DNA of 48,752 nt from a bacterium (lineage in GTDB: Bacteria > Ratteibacteria > UBA8468 > B48-G9 > JAFGKM01). The position numbers were made by a program, and so were the translations under genes. Every line of letters starts with the position of its first letter. The first letter of the stretch is position 1. The stretch lies in assembly GCA_035371905.1 (NCBI GenBank), contig DAORXQ010000003.1, positions 1 to 48,752 on the forward strand. Direction: 5' to 3'. Below, one piece after another: positions 18,093-28,500 of the stretch. The notes under the pieces were generated by a model that made no database searches, was not told where the DNA came from, and was given only the letters and a program-made list of their open reading frames with translations.

Positions 18093-21000
18093 TCAATCAA
18101 AATGGTAAAGTAAAACTGTATTCTTATCTTCTTTAAAATATGTCTTTAATGGTCTAAATCCATCATAATATCTTACATTATTTGAAATCCTCAATTCATC
18201 GATTACTCCTTCTCCATTTTTTATAATAAATTCTATACTATCTGGCATAGTTTCAAAATTTTCTATTTTCCAGTATTTTTCTATCCAGTCCCTATTTGTA
18301 AATCTTGTTCCCATACCATTTACAAAAATAGAGAAACTCTTACTTTTAAAACTATGTGTTACAACGATATGATACCATCTATCTTTCATAAAAGGTTTTC
18401 TACAACCTGAATAAGGGTCAAGTGGCCAACTTCTGAAATTATTCTCTCCTATAAGAAGTATGTTTCTATACTGAGTTCTATACCAAAGACCGCTTATAAC
18501 TTTATCTCCTTTTTTAATAGATATCTCAGGAAATATATTGTCAGAAGAAGGTTTATACCAAAATTCAATTGTTCCTTCCATAAATGATTGTTTTTTCTTC
18601 TCTTCAGGAATTAAAATCTCAAATTTCTCATTTCTTTTAAGTACTTTCACTCCTCCAAGTTCCCATTTTTCTTCTTTTATCTCTTCAACTCTTTTCTCTA
18701 TTATATCTTCTGGTATCTGAAAGAGTTTTTCTTTCTCAAAAGCAACAGGTATAAAATAACTTAACAATGAAGGCCAAATACTATCTTTTTTATATATATT
18801 GTCTTCAATCTTTTCCGCTCTATCTATCCACTGTTGTATTCCTTTTTCTTTTTTATCCTCTTGAACATAGAAATATAAAGGTCCTTTTATTCCTTCTCCT
18901 CCACAGGATGTATCAAGAACAATTTTTTCAGCATTTGTTGACCTTAAAGTAAAATTACCAGATGGATATATTTCACTGAATGTAATTTTAATTTTATATA
19001 TCCCTTCTTCATTTCCTTTTGGAATTTCAAACTTCCCATAATTTGTCCTTTCACCCATAAAAACTAATTCTTCTTCAATAAGTGATATTTCATTTCCTTT
19101 AAGTATCTTATTTGATGGTGTTATAACTTCAATCTTAATTTCTTTTTCTTCAGGTTTTATATCTTTTGGTAAAACAGGATATGGATTGCATCTGTAGGAA
19201 TATTCAAATTTTGTTGTTTGACCTTTTTTATGAATGAAATAAATAATAATTGGAAAATCTGCACTGTTAATCTCTATTTCTGGATACCTCTTTATTTCCT
19301 TACCATATTCATCAATCAATCTCATTAAAACTGGAAATCCAACTGTAATAAAATTAGGACTGTGTGCATCTATATTAAGTATCCCAGGGAAAAAATATTG
19401 TTCTGAGTGATATTCATTTAAATTTTTTGCTATTGAGACACTATTTTCATTTTTATTCAAATACCAGTCATATGATAAAACAAGATGTGCAACTGGAAAT
19501 GTGTAAGAATGACAAGGCCAATTTTTGTAATAGTTTTCACATAATTTTTTCATTGCTTCTAAACCTTTTGTTTTCAAAGTAGAATGATAATAGTTAAGTA
19601 ATGAAATAAAGAAATAAGGTGTTTGTGAAGGTTCTCCTGGGATTTCTTTTCCATCAGGTATTACTCCTGAAGGACTTTCTAAATTTATAAGATATTTTGC
19701 AAGTTCTTCCATTCTCAATCCTATATCTAAATCCCAACTTATTAAAAACAAATTATTTATCTGATTGAATAAACCATAACTACATCTTAAAGAACTACCA
19801 TTTGAATTAATGAGATTAGCACTTTCAAACAGTTTTGGCCATTCTCTCCTTCTTGTTGTATCTAAAATCCCTTGTTTCCATGCTTTTAAAATATCTTCTG
19901 CTCTCTGCCAGTTCCCAAATAAATAATTATATAGCATTGCATTTGGATGAAAAGCCCAATGTAGATATGTAGCACCAGACCAGGTGTAATAGCAAGCATA
20001 ATCATTGTACCCTGCATTCTCATATCTCATAGCAATATCTCCTACATAAACACAGTGTCTCCTCGCAAAATCATACCATCTCCTATCTCCACTTCTTAAA
20101 TAATCTGTCCACCAGTACTCTGAACCTCCATAATTGTGATTCGCATATCTGTAACAACTATCAGCAACAAATTTCGCCTCATCTTTATTCTCTGTCTTTG
20201 TTAGAAGTTTATAGTAAAAATGTGGACCTGAACCATATTCCCAAAATCCATAATTACCACTCTTATCATCCAAATATAAAATTGTATCAACATATTCTTC
20301 TATTTTTTTCTCATAGAATGGATATTTTTCAGGATTTCTTACACTTGTTTTAAAAGGAATTACATCTGTCTCAATTATACTCCATTTTGGATGTGGTAAT
20401 GATAAAACAGGTGTCTGAAAATGTTTATTCCCATTTATTACATTATCTATATCATTCCCGAAAGACAAATAAATCTCATGAGTTTTCCCATGTCCTTGAA
20501 AGTTTTGATACATATTTTGATACATTTCTCCTGTTCTGTTTTGATATCCAGGGGTCTTTAAAAATACATCTCCAAAATATTTGATTAAGTCCTCATTCCT
20601 GAAACTCAAAATCTGCTTTTCAAAATTACCTTCTTTAAATTTCTTTCTACTATCCCATAAATGAACTACCATTTTATTATCATAAAATTCAAAACTCTTT
20701 GGAAAAAGTTTCCAACTATCCTTTAAACAAAGTGAAATTATATCTCTTTCTCCTTCTATTCCAAACCAGTATCCTATTTTCTCAAGTTGCTTATTCATCT
20801 CCCATTCTTCCTCATCTCCAATATAATTACTATAAATGCCACCTGATGTCTCAAACTGCCCATGATGATTGTATAAACCCTGAAGCATAAGGTATTTTTT
20901 CTTTGGATTTATTCTCTCTTTAAAATATTTATCTTTTTCACTCTCTGATATGTCAAAATATATAAAGTCATTCTTTTTCTTTAAAAGAGATATTGACATC

Positions 21001-22985
21001 CCTATGTCTTTAAACTGATATATATAAGAGTCCTTGTCCATAAACCAAGTATGTTCAATTTTAATCCCTTCTCCTTCACTATAAAAAATGAACCTTATCA
21101 TATATTTACAAAGTTGTTCTCCTTTTTCTGTCAAATAATCACCAGTTACTTTTATAACCCCAAAAATCTCTCCTTTTTTCTCTATCTCATACTTAATCTC
21201 TCCTTTTAAATTTGAATAAAATTTATCATCCTGGTCTATTAAGTAGTTTGTTATCCCGCCTATTATTTTCTCTTCTTCTGTATATACATTATCTTTATTT
21301 CTATCCCAGTATATCTCTTTTATTATTTCTTGTCCCCCAAAAATAACTTTTATTCTCCCTGTATCAACATCTATTTCATTTCCCTTTTCTTCTATTTTTA
21401 TTGGTTTTGTTATCTTCTCTTTTTTTACTTTTGTCCCATATTCTAATATCAATGGAGAATTATTGTAAGAATTTTCTTTTAAAAAATCGCCTGCCATATT
21501 GTAATTCCCTTCTATATCACTTATAAACCTTAATTTTAACCACTTTATGCTCCCTTCTGGTTTCCATCTTGTCACTACTTCTGCTTCTGATATTATTTCT
21601 TTTCCTGTATTCCTATTTATTAACCTTATGTTTTCAGGACTGAATAGATGCCCCTCAGGAAAAGGGATTGATGTCTCTACTAGATAATTCTTTATCTCTC
21701 CTTCTGGATTGTCTAAAAATATTGGAATTCTGTTTATTTCAGGTGGTTCTTTTGTATTTTCTGATAATCTGTTTGAATAGTAAAAAGTAACTGAATTTAT
21801 TTCCTTAAAGTTCTCAACTGAAATTTTATATTCAACCAAATCCTTTTCCCTTTTCAAACCATCTAAACTTAATTTGAAAATAAAAGCACGACTTTTTATA
21901 TCTGAAGGTGGTATTTTATATTCTTTTACTGCTTTTTTACCTTCATAAATCTTAAATATTATCGGCTCTTTTATCTCTATATATGGTTTATCTATTCTTA
22001 AATATCCTAAAATTCCCTTATCATCTCTGTAATATCTTTCCCTCAATAATGTAAATAAATGACCCTCCGGAATAAAAATATCTGTAAATGTTGAACCTAT
22101 ATTCTCTCCATTTAAACTGAATACCAATTTCAATCTTGTATATCCACTTATAGGTATTTTATATCTCATTTTAATTTCATTCTCTCCTGGTAAAAGATTA
22201 AAATTATTACCATTCTCATTTACAACTTTATCTCCTGAAATAATCTCTGCTTTCATCCCTAAATTCAAATTTTCTCCTGTTTTATTCTCAAATTTCAAAC
22301 TTATCTCATTCTCCCCTTTCAATAAATCTCCAAAATTGACTTCTTTAAAGGTATATTTCTCATTCTCAAGGTCTATTATCTCCCATCCTGTCTTTAAGTA
22401 TTTCTCCCCTCCCATCCTTCTTATCCTTATACCAAATTCTCCTCCTTTTACTATCCCTAATTCTGAATATGGAATCTTTATCTCACTTATAAATATCTTT
22501 TTCTCTTTATCATAACTTGTCTTTATATCATTGAAATTTACCTGTCTGCTTAATATTCCACTACTTGTTATCTCTCCTTTTCCATCTCTTACAATGCCAG
22601 GTGTTTTATATGTCGCATTTATATTATTTGAAAAGATATTTATTTGATAATATGAATCACTTAATTTTACATATGGTGTTATCCAGACCTCTATCCTTTC
22701 TGTCTCTGTATAATCTTCTGCTAAAATACTTAAATAAAGATTCTCACTATCACATAAAATTTTTGAACTGGTTAAATTTAAATCACATATTTTAACTGCT
22801 TTTTCCCAATCTACTTCATTTATCTGCCCATCTACATTAATAGTTACTCTTCTCTCTGAAATTTTATGTTTAATGAGCGCAGAAACTGTATCTTCTTCTT
22901 CATAAAAAATCCTCGGTATTATCTCTACTCCCTTTGCATTCAAAATTAAATTCAAAAATATGAAAATAAAAACGACCCTTCTCAT
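18093..22985 (-). CDS. Secreted PcRGLX/YetA-like exo-rhamnogalacturonan-lyase-type protein with N-terminal CBM9-like and C-terminal LamG domains
   Basis: 1,630 aa. A signal peptide (MRRVVFIFIFLNLILNAKG) is followed at about residues 45-210 by a CBM9/DOMON-like sandwich (VNVDGQINEVDWEKA, ENLYLSILAEDYTETERIEV). From about residue 416, RIPIFLDNPEGEIKNYLVET plus IPFPEGHLF, NIRLINRNTGKEI and VVTRWKPEGSIKWLKLRF give the hallmark order of the PcRGLX/YetA family (exo-rhamnogalacturonan lyase type). A long helical-barrel region follows (NHNYGGSEYWWTDYLRSGDR, YNDYACYYTWSGATYLHWAF). Residues about 1465-1630 form a LamG module (GTIEFWYKPSSDN, DRWYHIVVTHSFKSKSFSIF). ATG 22985 follows AAGGGG, 12 bp after the pseudopilin stop. 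Probably an extracellular lyase acting on pectic side-chain backbones; substrate inferred from family only. Confidence 0.88.
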   Translation of the reverse strand: MRRVVFIFIFLNLILNAKGVEIIPRIFYEEEDTVSALIKHKISERRVTINVDGQINEVDWEKAVKICDLNLTSSKILCDSENLYLSILAEDYTETERIEVWITPYVKLSDSYYQINIFSNNINATYKTPGIVRDGKGEITSSGILSRQVNFNDIKTSYDKEKKIFISEIKIPYSELGIVKGGEFGIRIRRMGGEKYLKTGWEIIDLENEKYTFKEVNFGDLLKGENEISLKFENKTGENLNLGMKAEIISGDKVVNENGNNFNLLPGENEIKMRYKIPISGYTRLKLVFSLNGENIGSTFTDIFIPEGHLFTLLRERYYRDDKGILGYLRIDKPYIEIKEPIIFKIYEGKKAVKEYKIPPSDIKSRAFIFKLSLDGLKREKDLVEYKISVENFKEINSVTFYYSNRLSENTKEPPEINRIPIFLDNPEGEIKNYLVETSIPFPEGHLFSPENIRLINRNTGKEIISEAEVVTRWKPEGSIKWLKLRFISDIEGNYNMAGDFLKENSYNNSPLILEYGTKVKKEKITKPIKIEEKGNEIDVDTGRIKVIFGGQEIIKEIYWDRNKDNVYTEEEKIIGGITNYLIDQDDKFYSNLKGEIKYEIEKKGEIFGVIKVTGDYLTEKGEQLCKYMIRFIFYSEGEGIKIEHTWFMDKDSYIYQFKDIGMSISLLKKKNDFIYFDISESEKDKYFKERINPKKKYLMLQGLYNHHGQFETSGGIYSNYIGDEEEWEMNKQLEKIGYWFGIEGERDIISLCLKDSWKLFPKSFEFYDNKMVVHLWDSRKKFKEGNFEKQILSFRNEDLIKYFGDVFLKTPGYQNRTGEMYQNMYQNFQGHGKTHEIYLSFGNDIDNVINGNKHFQTPVLSLPHPKWSIIETDVIPFKTSVRNPEKYPFYEKKIEEYVDTILYLDDKSGNYGFWEYGSGPHFYYKLLTKTENKDEAKFVADSCYRYANHNYGGSEYWWTDYLRSGDRRWYDFARRHCVYVGDIAMRYENAGYNDYACYYTWSGATYLHWAFHPNAMLYNYLFGNWQRAEDILKAWKQGILDTTRRREWPKLFESANLINSNGSSLRCSYGLFNQINNLFLISWDLDIGLRMEELAKYLINLESPSGVIPDGKEIPGEPSQTPYFFISLLNYYHSTLKTKGLEAMKKLCENYYKNWPCHSYTFPVAHLVLSYDWYLNKNENSVSIAKNLNEYHSEQYFFPGILNIDAHSPNFITVGFPVLMRLIDEYGKEIKRYPEIEINSADFPIIIYFIHKKGQTTKFEYSYRCNPYPVLPKDIKPEEKEIKIEVITPSNKILKGNEISLIEEELVFMGERTNYGKFEIPKGNEEGIYKIKITFSEIYPSGNFTLRSTNAEKIVLDTSCGGEGIKGPLYFYVQEDKKEKGIQQWIDRAEKIEDNIYKKDSIWPSLLSYFIPVAFEKEKLFQIPEDIIEKRVEEIKEEKWELGGVKVLKRNEKFEILIPEEKKKQSFMEGTIEFWYKPSSDNIFPEISIKKGDKVISGLWYRTQYRNILLIGENNFRSWPLDPYSGCRKPFMKDRWYHIVVTHSFKSKSFSIFVNGMGTRFTNRDWIEKYWKIENFETMPDSIEFIIKNGEGVIDELRISNNVRYYDGFRPLKTYFKEDKNTVLLYHFD

Positions 22986-22997
22986 ATATACCCCTTT

Positions 22998-23840
22998 TTA
23001 GGGTAAATTATTCTGTCTTATACTCCATACAAGAGCCCAATCATTACTTGTAGAAGAAGTAGTACTAGTTAAGTTGCAATAGTAATGTTTTGAATCATCT
23101 ATCCATTTAACTGAACCATCAAAAAATAAGGCATTAAACCCTGATATAAGATATGTCTTTGCTACTGGGTCTATTTCCGGTGCTCTATGATGAATTATAT
23201 AACTCCTCTGGTCTGTATTACCAGGAACAACAGACCACAAATCAACAACCCATGGAGCACCAATTTTTGCTCCTTTACTTAATTTCGCCCAGCATGGTGG
23301 TCCTGTATCAAAAGGAACCGGGCTTGAACCACTATATAAAGGACAATTTACTCCATAGGCAGTATTCGCTGAATAACTGCATACAGTGTTTTGACCAGGA
23401 ATTTCAAATGTATTTTTATAATGAGAAAGTTTTTCTCTTCCATATATTCTTATATAATAAGGACCATATACTGATGGACAAATTAAAACCTTTGGGTCTT
23501 GTATATATCTTCCTCTTCCTGTGTTCTGCCATCCCATTAATAAAAAACCAAGCATATTATACTGGTCTATTCTGGATGAACCAGAAACAAAAGTTCCCCA
23601 AATTTGAGCCCCAGAATTTGTTCTTTGTTTTGGAGGAAGATAATCATCATAATCCTGGGCATACATAATAGTCGCAAGTCCTATCTGTTTTAAATTATTC
23701 ATACATACAGTCCTTCTTGCATTTTCTCTTGCTCTACTTAAAGCAGGTAAAAGCATCGCAGCCAAAATCGCTATTATCGCAACCACAACAAGCAATTCTA
23801 TCAGGGTAAAACCTGCCTTTTTTAAAAATACTTTTTTCAT
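22998..23840 (-). CDS. Type II pseudopilin-like protein
   Basis: 280 aa. The short basic leader MKKVFLKKAG is followed by the prepilin peptidase site and helix GFTLIELLVVVAIIAILAAM, with Glu at mature position 5. A C-terminal globular domain ends with GFNALFFDGSVKWIDD. This is the pseudopilin class with a late DG motif that is multiplied in Planctomycetes, Lentisphaerota and relatives. Such proteins are processed by PilD-like peptidase and sit in the inner membrane or a short pseudopilus. First gene of an operon with a YetA-like lyase and an oligogalacturonate-lyase-like gene, with a strong promoter 100 bp upstream. ATG 23840 follows GGGGGGGTGA. Paralogous to the three plus-strand pseudopilins at 29-32 kb. 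Confidence 0.93.
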   Translation of the reverse strand: MKKVFLKKAGFTLIELLVVVAIIAILAAMLLPALSRARENARRTVCMNNLKQIGLATIMYAQDYDDYLPPKQRTNSGAQIWGTFVSGSSRIDQYNMLGFLLMGWQNTGRGRYIQDPKVLICPSVYGPYYIRIYGREKLSHYKNTFEIPGQNTVCSYSANTAYGVNCPLYSGSSPVPFDTGPPCWAKLSKGAKIGAPWVVDLWSVVPGNTDQRSYIIHHRAPEIDPVAKTYLISGFNALFFDGSVKWIDDSKHYYCNLTSTTSSTSNDWALVWSIRQNNLP

Positions 23841-23942
23841 ATTTCACCCCCCCCTATTTAATTTTATCCCATAATAATTTTCATTTTAGTAAATAATTCC
23901 TTCCAATTTCTCTTTTAAATATCAACTTTAACTTTCATATAT

Positions 23943-23971
23943 ACTTTATCTCAAAACCAAGAATTTGTCAA
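23943..23971 (-). promoter_or_regulatory. Promoter of the minus-strand pseudopilin/lyase operon
   Basis: On the minus strand: a perfect -35 TTGACA (23966-23971), a 17-bp spacer, then -10 TAAAGT (23943-23948), about 100 bp before the pseudopilin ATG. The leader between them holds no clear hairpin. The 256-bp divergent intergenic region 23841-24096 otherwise contains only AT-rich sequence and the ClC promoter. Confidence 0.7.
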
Positions 23972-24038
23972 TAGAAGTAAAAACAATTTATAGACAATGG
24001 ATTTAAAAATTTATAAAAAAGTACCCAAAATTTTGATT

Positions 24039-24068
24039 TTAACAAAAATCCTTTTATGTTAATATAGT
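24039..24068 (+). promoter_or_regulatory. Promoter of the ClC channel gene
   Basis: -35 TTAACA (24039-24044), 18-bp spacer, -10 TATAGT (24063-24068), giving a start about 20 bp before the ribosome site GGAGTAAG and the ATG at 24097. Confidence 0.6.
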
Positions 24069-24096
24069 TATATAAAATTTGGAGTAAGAAATTAAA

Positions 24097-25455
24097 ATGA
24101 AGAGAAAATTAGAAGAGACAACGATTCTTTTTATCAGTACAGTTAAATGGAGTTTTTTAGCAACAATAGTTGGGATAGGTGTTGGAATATCAACAACTAT
24201 ATTTCTAAAGGTATTAAATTTAAGTATATATCTGACGAACCGCTATTCTTATTACTATCTTTTTTTGCCTATTGCGTTTTTCATAAGTGCTTTTATCATT
24301 CAATATTTAGCACCTGAAGCAGAAGGACATGGAACAGAAAAGGTTATTGAAGCAATACATAAATATTCCGGTAAAATAAACCCTTTGGTTATTCCTGTGA
24401 AACTTATTGCATCAGTTATAACAATTGCTTTTGGTGGTTCTGCCGGAAAAGAAGGACCATGTGCTCAAATAGGTGCAGGAGTTTCATCTGTTTTTGCTGA
24501 TATATTAAAGTTTGATGATGCTGACCGTAAAAAACTAGTTATATGTGGTATAAGTGCTGGTTTTTCATCTGTTTTTGGAACACCATTAGCAGGTGCTATC
24601 TTTGGCATTGAAGTCCTTTTTATAGGAACTCTTTTATATGATGCCCTTTTACCATCCTTTATTGCAGGTATTGTAAGTTATCATACCTCTTTGAAACTTG
24701 GAATTACATATTTTTACCATCCTTTAAAGTTTAATACTGTTTTAAGTGAAACTTTCTTAATAAAGGTTATTATTTCTGGAATTTTTTTTGGATTTGTTTC
24801 TTTCCTTCTTATTGAAACGATGAGATTATTCAAAAACTTATCTTATAGGATACATTTATGGAAGCCATTGAAGGGTTTAATCGGTGGCTTTATTTTAATT
24901 ATTTTAACTTTTATATTTTCAACACAATATCTCGGACTAGGTTTTGAAATAATCAAGTCAGCCATTGAAGGGAAAGAAGTTCTTCCGTTTGCATTCATCC
25001 TAAAAATTATCTTTACCTCAATTACTCTAAACTTTGGTGGAAGCGGTGGAGTGATAACTCCAATATTTTTTATAGGAGCAACTTCTGGAAGTGCATTTAC
25101 AAATTTAATAGGTCTTGATAAAACAACACTTTCTTCAATTGGTCTTGTTAGCATTCTTTCCGGAGCAACAAATACACCTATTGCTTCAAGTATTATGGCT
25201 ATAGAACTTTTTGGTCCAGATATTGCTCCCTATGCTGCACTATCATGTATTATCAGTTTTTTAATAACCGGTCATAGAAGTATTTATCCATCTCAAATAC
25301 TTGGTTTCAGAAAATCCCCATCTATACAGGTTGAAATTGGTAAGGAAGTGGAAGAAATAAAACCACATGTTCAACGAAGAAAAAAAAGTTTAATGAATAT
25401 AATTTTTACAGTTAAAAGAATAATTAAAGAAAAAATTTCTAAAGATAAAAAATGA
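24097..25455 (+). CDS. ClC-family chloride channel/transporter
   Basis: 452 aa integral membrane protein with about ten helical segments. GGSAGKEGPCAQIGAG holds the GKEGP selectivity loop with gating Glu119. GTPLAGAIFGIEVLF follows, and GGSGGVITPIFFIGA and SGATNTPIASSIMAIELFGP are later selectivity and helix-N/O motifs. In FGIEVL, Glu172 is followed by Val173 at the position where proton-coupled exchangers carry the internal proton glutamate. Val there is typical of channel-type members, so passive chloride conduction is likelier than exchange; this is an inference from one residue. It has its own promoter between two polysaccharide operons and ends 72 bp before the next gene. ATG 24097, with GGAG rather far upstream (11 nt). 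Confidence 0.93.
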   Translation: MKRKLEETTILFISTVKWSFLATIVGIGVGISTTIFLKVLNLSIYLTNRYSYYYLFLPIAFFISAFIIQYLAPEAEGHGTEKVIEAIHKYSGKINPLVIPVKLIASVITIAFGGSAGKEGPCAQIGAGVSSVFADILKFDDADRKKLVICGISAGFSSVFGTPLAGAIFGIEVLFIGTLLYDALLPSFIAGIVSYHTSLKLGITYFYHPLKFNTVLSETFLIKVIISGIFFGFVSFLLIETMRLFKNLSYRIHLWKPLKGLIGGFILIILTFIFSTQYLGLGFEIIKSAIEGKEVLPFAFILKIIFTSITLNFGGSGGVITPIFFIGATSGSAFTNLIGLDKTTLSSIGLVSILSGATNTPIASSIMAIELFGPDIAPYAALSCIISFLITGHRSIYPSQILGFRKSPSIQVEIGKEVEEIKPHVQRRKKSLMNIIFTVKRIIKEKISKDKK

Positions 25456-25474
25456 AGCTGAATTGTGCAATCAC

Positions 25475-25503
25475 TTGACAAATTAAAATATTGAGGGTAT
25501 CCT
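25475..25503 (+). promoter_or_regulatory. Promoter of the long plus-strand lyase/pseudopilin operon
   Basis: Perfect -35 TTGACA (25475-25480), 17-bp spacer, -10 TATCCT (25498-25503), 25 bp before the ATG at 25528. The -35 and the next four bases (TTGACAAATT) are the same as in the divergent operon's promoter at 23971. It probably drives all genes to 40718, since the gaps within that stretch stay below 160 bp. Confidence 0.6.
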
Positions 25504-25527
25504 TTTAAGAAAGGGAAAAAATAGAGA

Positions 25528-28500
25528 ATGGTGAATATAGAGTTTTTAAAAAATATTTACAAAAATGAAAAAAAATGTATTTATCTCTTCTTGCTTTTTT
25601 CAATTTCAATTTTCAGTGAAAATTATATTTCAAACTTAAGGGAAATACCTGTAAAAAAGCCATTCTGCCTTGCAAGACCAATCAAAGAAAAACAGATATC
25701 AATAAAAATTTATCTTGATAGATTTATTTATTTGGACACAGATAAAGACGGACAAGCACTTATTGTCATTAATCCTCCGAATTTACTTTATGATGGTAAA
25801 TTAAAAAACTATATAATTCAAGTTTATAAAGAAGGGGATAAAAATAGTCCTCTTGAAATAGAAATAAAAAATTCAGACCATTTTGGATTTGATATAAACA
25901 TACCTTTATTTCCAATAGGAGAAACAAATATAAAGGTAAAATTACTTGATGATAAAAGAAAAGAAATATGTGAGACAGATGTAAAAATTATAAAAGAGAA
26001 GAATGAAAATAAAATAGAAAAATATGCAGAAATACCTTTAATTTTAACAGAAGGAGAGGATTTTGGGGATGAAAAAAATATACCAATATCAACAGGAATT
26101 CCTTTGCCTGATGGACTTCTTGAAAATAAATGGAACATTAAACTTTTTGAAAATGGAAAGGAAATTCCTGTCCAAACAAGTGTAAGGAGTAAATGGAGTA
26201 AAAATGGTTGTATAAAGTGGCTTGGGATTGATTTTCTTGCAAATTATAATGATGGAGTTCCTTCAAATTATTTAATTAAAGTGGGAGAAAAAAGTAGTTT
26301 TAATTTATTAGATGAGGTAAAAGTTAATGAAAATGATGAAATAATTGAAGTTGAAAATGGAATATTAAAATTTAAGGTTTCAAAAAAGAGATTTCATCTT
26401 TTTGAAGAGGTTTGGGTTGATAAGAATAAAAATAGAAAATATGAGGAGGATGAAATATTTATAAAAAGTGAAGATACTGATGGTCCTTATTGGATTGATG
26501 AAAAAGAAAAAATATATAGAATGTGTCTTGATGGTGATGTGAAAGTTAAGATAGAAGAAAAAGGTCCATTGAAAACAGTTATAAGGGCAGATGGATGGGC
26601 AATTAGTAATGATGGAGAAAAAGCAGGGAAATTTGTAACAAGAATTATTGTATTTTCTGGTCAGTCAGAAATTCAGGTAAACAACACATTCATAATAACA
26701 TGGGATACACTTGAAGAAGGGAAAAGGATAAGAGACATAGGAATAACAACGAGTTATAAAAATTTAGGGAATAATTTAAAATCAATACCTCATGAATGGT
26801 GGAGAGAAGGTTTTGAAATTCCTGAAAATAGAAGTATTTATTTTCTTGCAGATAGATGGAACAGTTTTTATATAAAGGATAGTAAGGATGAAAAGGTTTT
26901 ACAAAGTTTTTTTGGAACATTTACTTATAGTGAGAGTTTATATGGGAAAAATTATTTTAATTGGTTTGGAGTGATGGGAGAAAATGGAGGAATAGGAATA
27001 TCACAGAGACATTTATTCCAGTTATTTCCTAAAGAAATAGAGATAAATAGAAAATCAATTATATGGCATGCCTGGCCTTATCATTCAACTGAGATGATAA
27101 AAAGTGGTCTTGATATAGGTGATTATGTGAATTTAAGATTTCTTCATCAGGGGAAATTACTTGATTTTCAGATACCGGAGGAATATTTTAAAGCAATGAA
27201 TTTATTTAAAAGTTTAACACCTGATAGAAATTGGAGATGGGGAGGAGAAAAAAGGAAAGGATATGGAACAGGAGTAGCAATAACAGGAGAATTATTATAT
27301 ATTTTTGATGTAAATTCAAAGGAAAAAGGGCAGTACAGTATGTATATGACAAGAAGGGCAAAAATTTTTGAGAAATATCCTCATGCAATATCTAACCCTG
27401 AATGGACAAGAAAAACAGAAGTTCTTGAATCAATTGTTGGAATTATTGACCCGAAATATAAACAGATAAAAGAAGGAATATCTTCTGCTTTTGATAGAGT
27501 ATGTGCAATAATTTCTGATAATAAAGAATATGGACAGTTTATCTGGCCTGATGGACATATCTATTATACTCCTGGTGGAAGTCCACCTGCATTACATAGA
27601 GCAAAAGTTGGTTATCATCATGGTTCAAACTTATCACCACTATATCTTTATCTTTCAACAGGAGAATGGAAATATTGGAATTTTTATGAGAGTTTTTCAA
27701 GACATTTAATTGACCATGTTTCTGTAAATTATGACCCGTGGAATCCAGAGGCAGATTTAAATCCTGTGTTTCAATGGCCTGGTGCTGTTTATCATTGTGA
27801 TGGATATGTTCCATGGGGTTCATATCATGAATTATGGGGACATATGGGAGCACAATATAGTTATTTAATCTATTATTATCTTACAGGTGATACAAGGGGT
27901 CTTGACCTTGCAAAAGAATGGGTAGAATCAGTTCTTAAAAAATTTCGTGTTACTGATGATTATGATTTTTCAGGTATGATAGATAGAAATCCTGCAAACG
28001 GATGGATGGTTGCAACAAACTATTATGCTGATTTACAGGATGAACGACTTTTAAGATTAATATGGGAATTCAGAGATAGATTATTTTCCCAGCCAATGAA
28101 ATATATGTCTGATGCTCCGCCACCAGCACAATCAGGAAGGTACTGGATGTGGACATATATAAGATACTTCAGGGATAAATTACCCTTAAAACTTCTTTCA
28201 GAATGGGTTGATGAATTTACAAGAAGTGGTCCAAATACCCCTGGATATAGTTGGCCCATTAAAGCAATTGATAAAGACGGAAAACAACTTAAAGCAATAT
28301 GGTGCCATGAAGGTTCTTCAAGAGAAGTTGATTTAACAATTGCAGGACCAATGTATGGAAGTTATAGCCCTTACTTCATAGATACCTCATTATATACTAA
28401 AAATGATGCCTATATTAAATGGTACTGGTTTGAAACTATTGGACTTTCTTCTTTAAGACAATGGGCACATGGTCATCCTTCTCCATTCTATTCACTTCAA

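Noticed and set aside
23153..23668. 171-codon open frame on the plus strand
   Set aside because: It is antisense to the pseudopilin gene, has no ribosome site and no recognisable protein pattern; the minus-strand frame is clearly the real gene.
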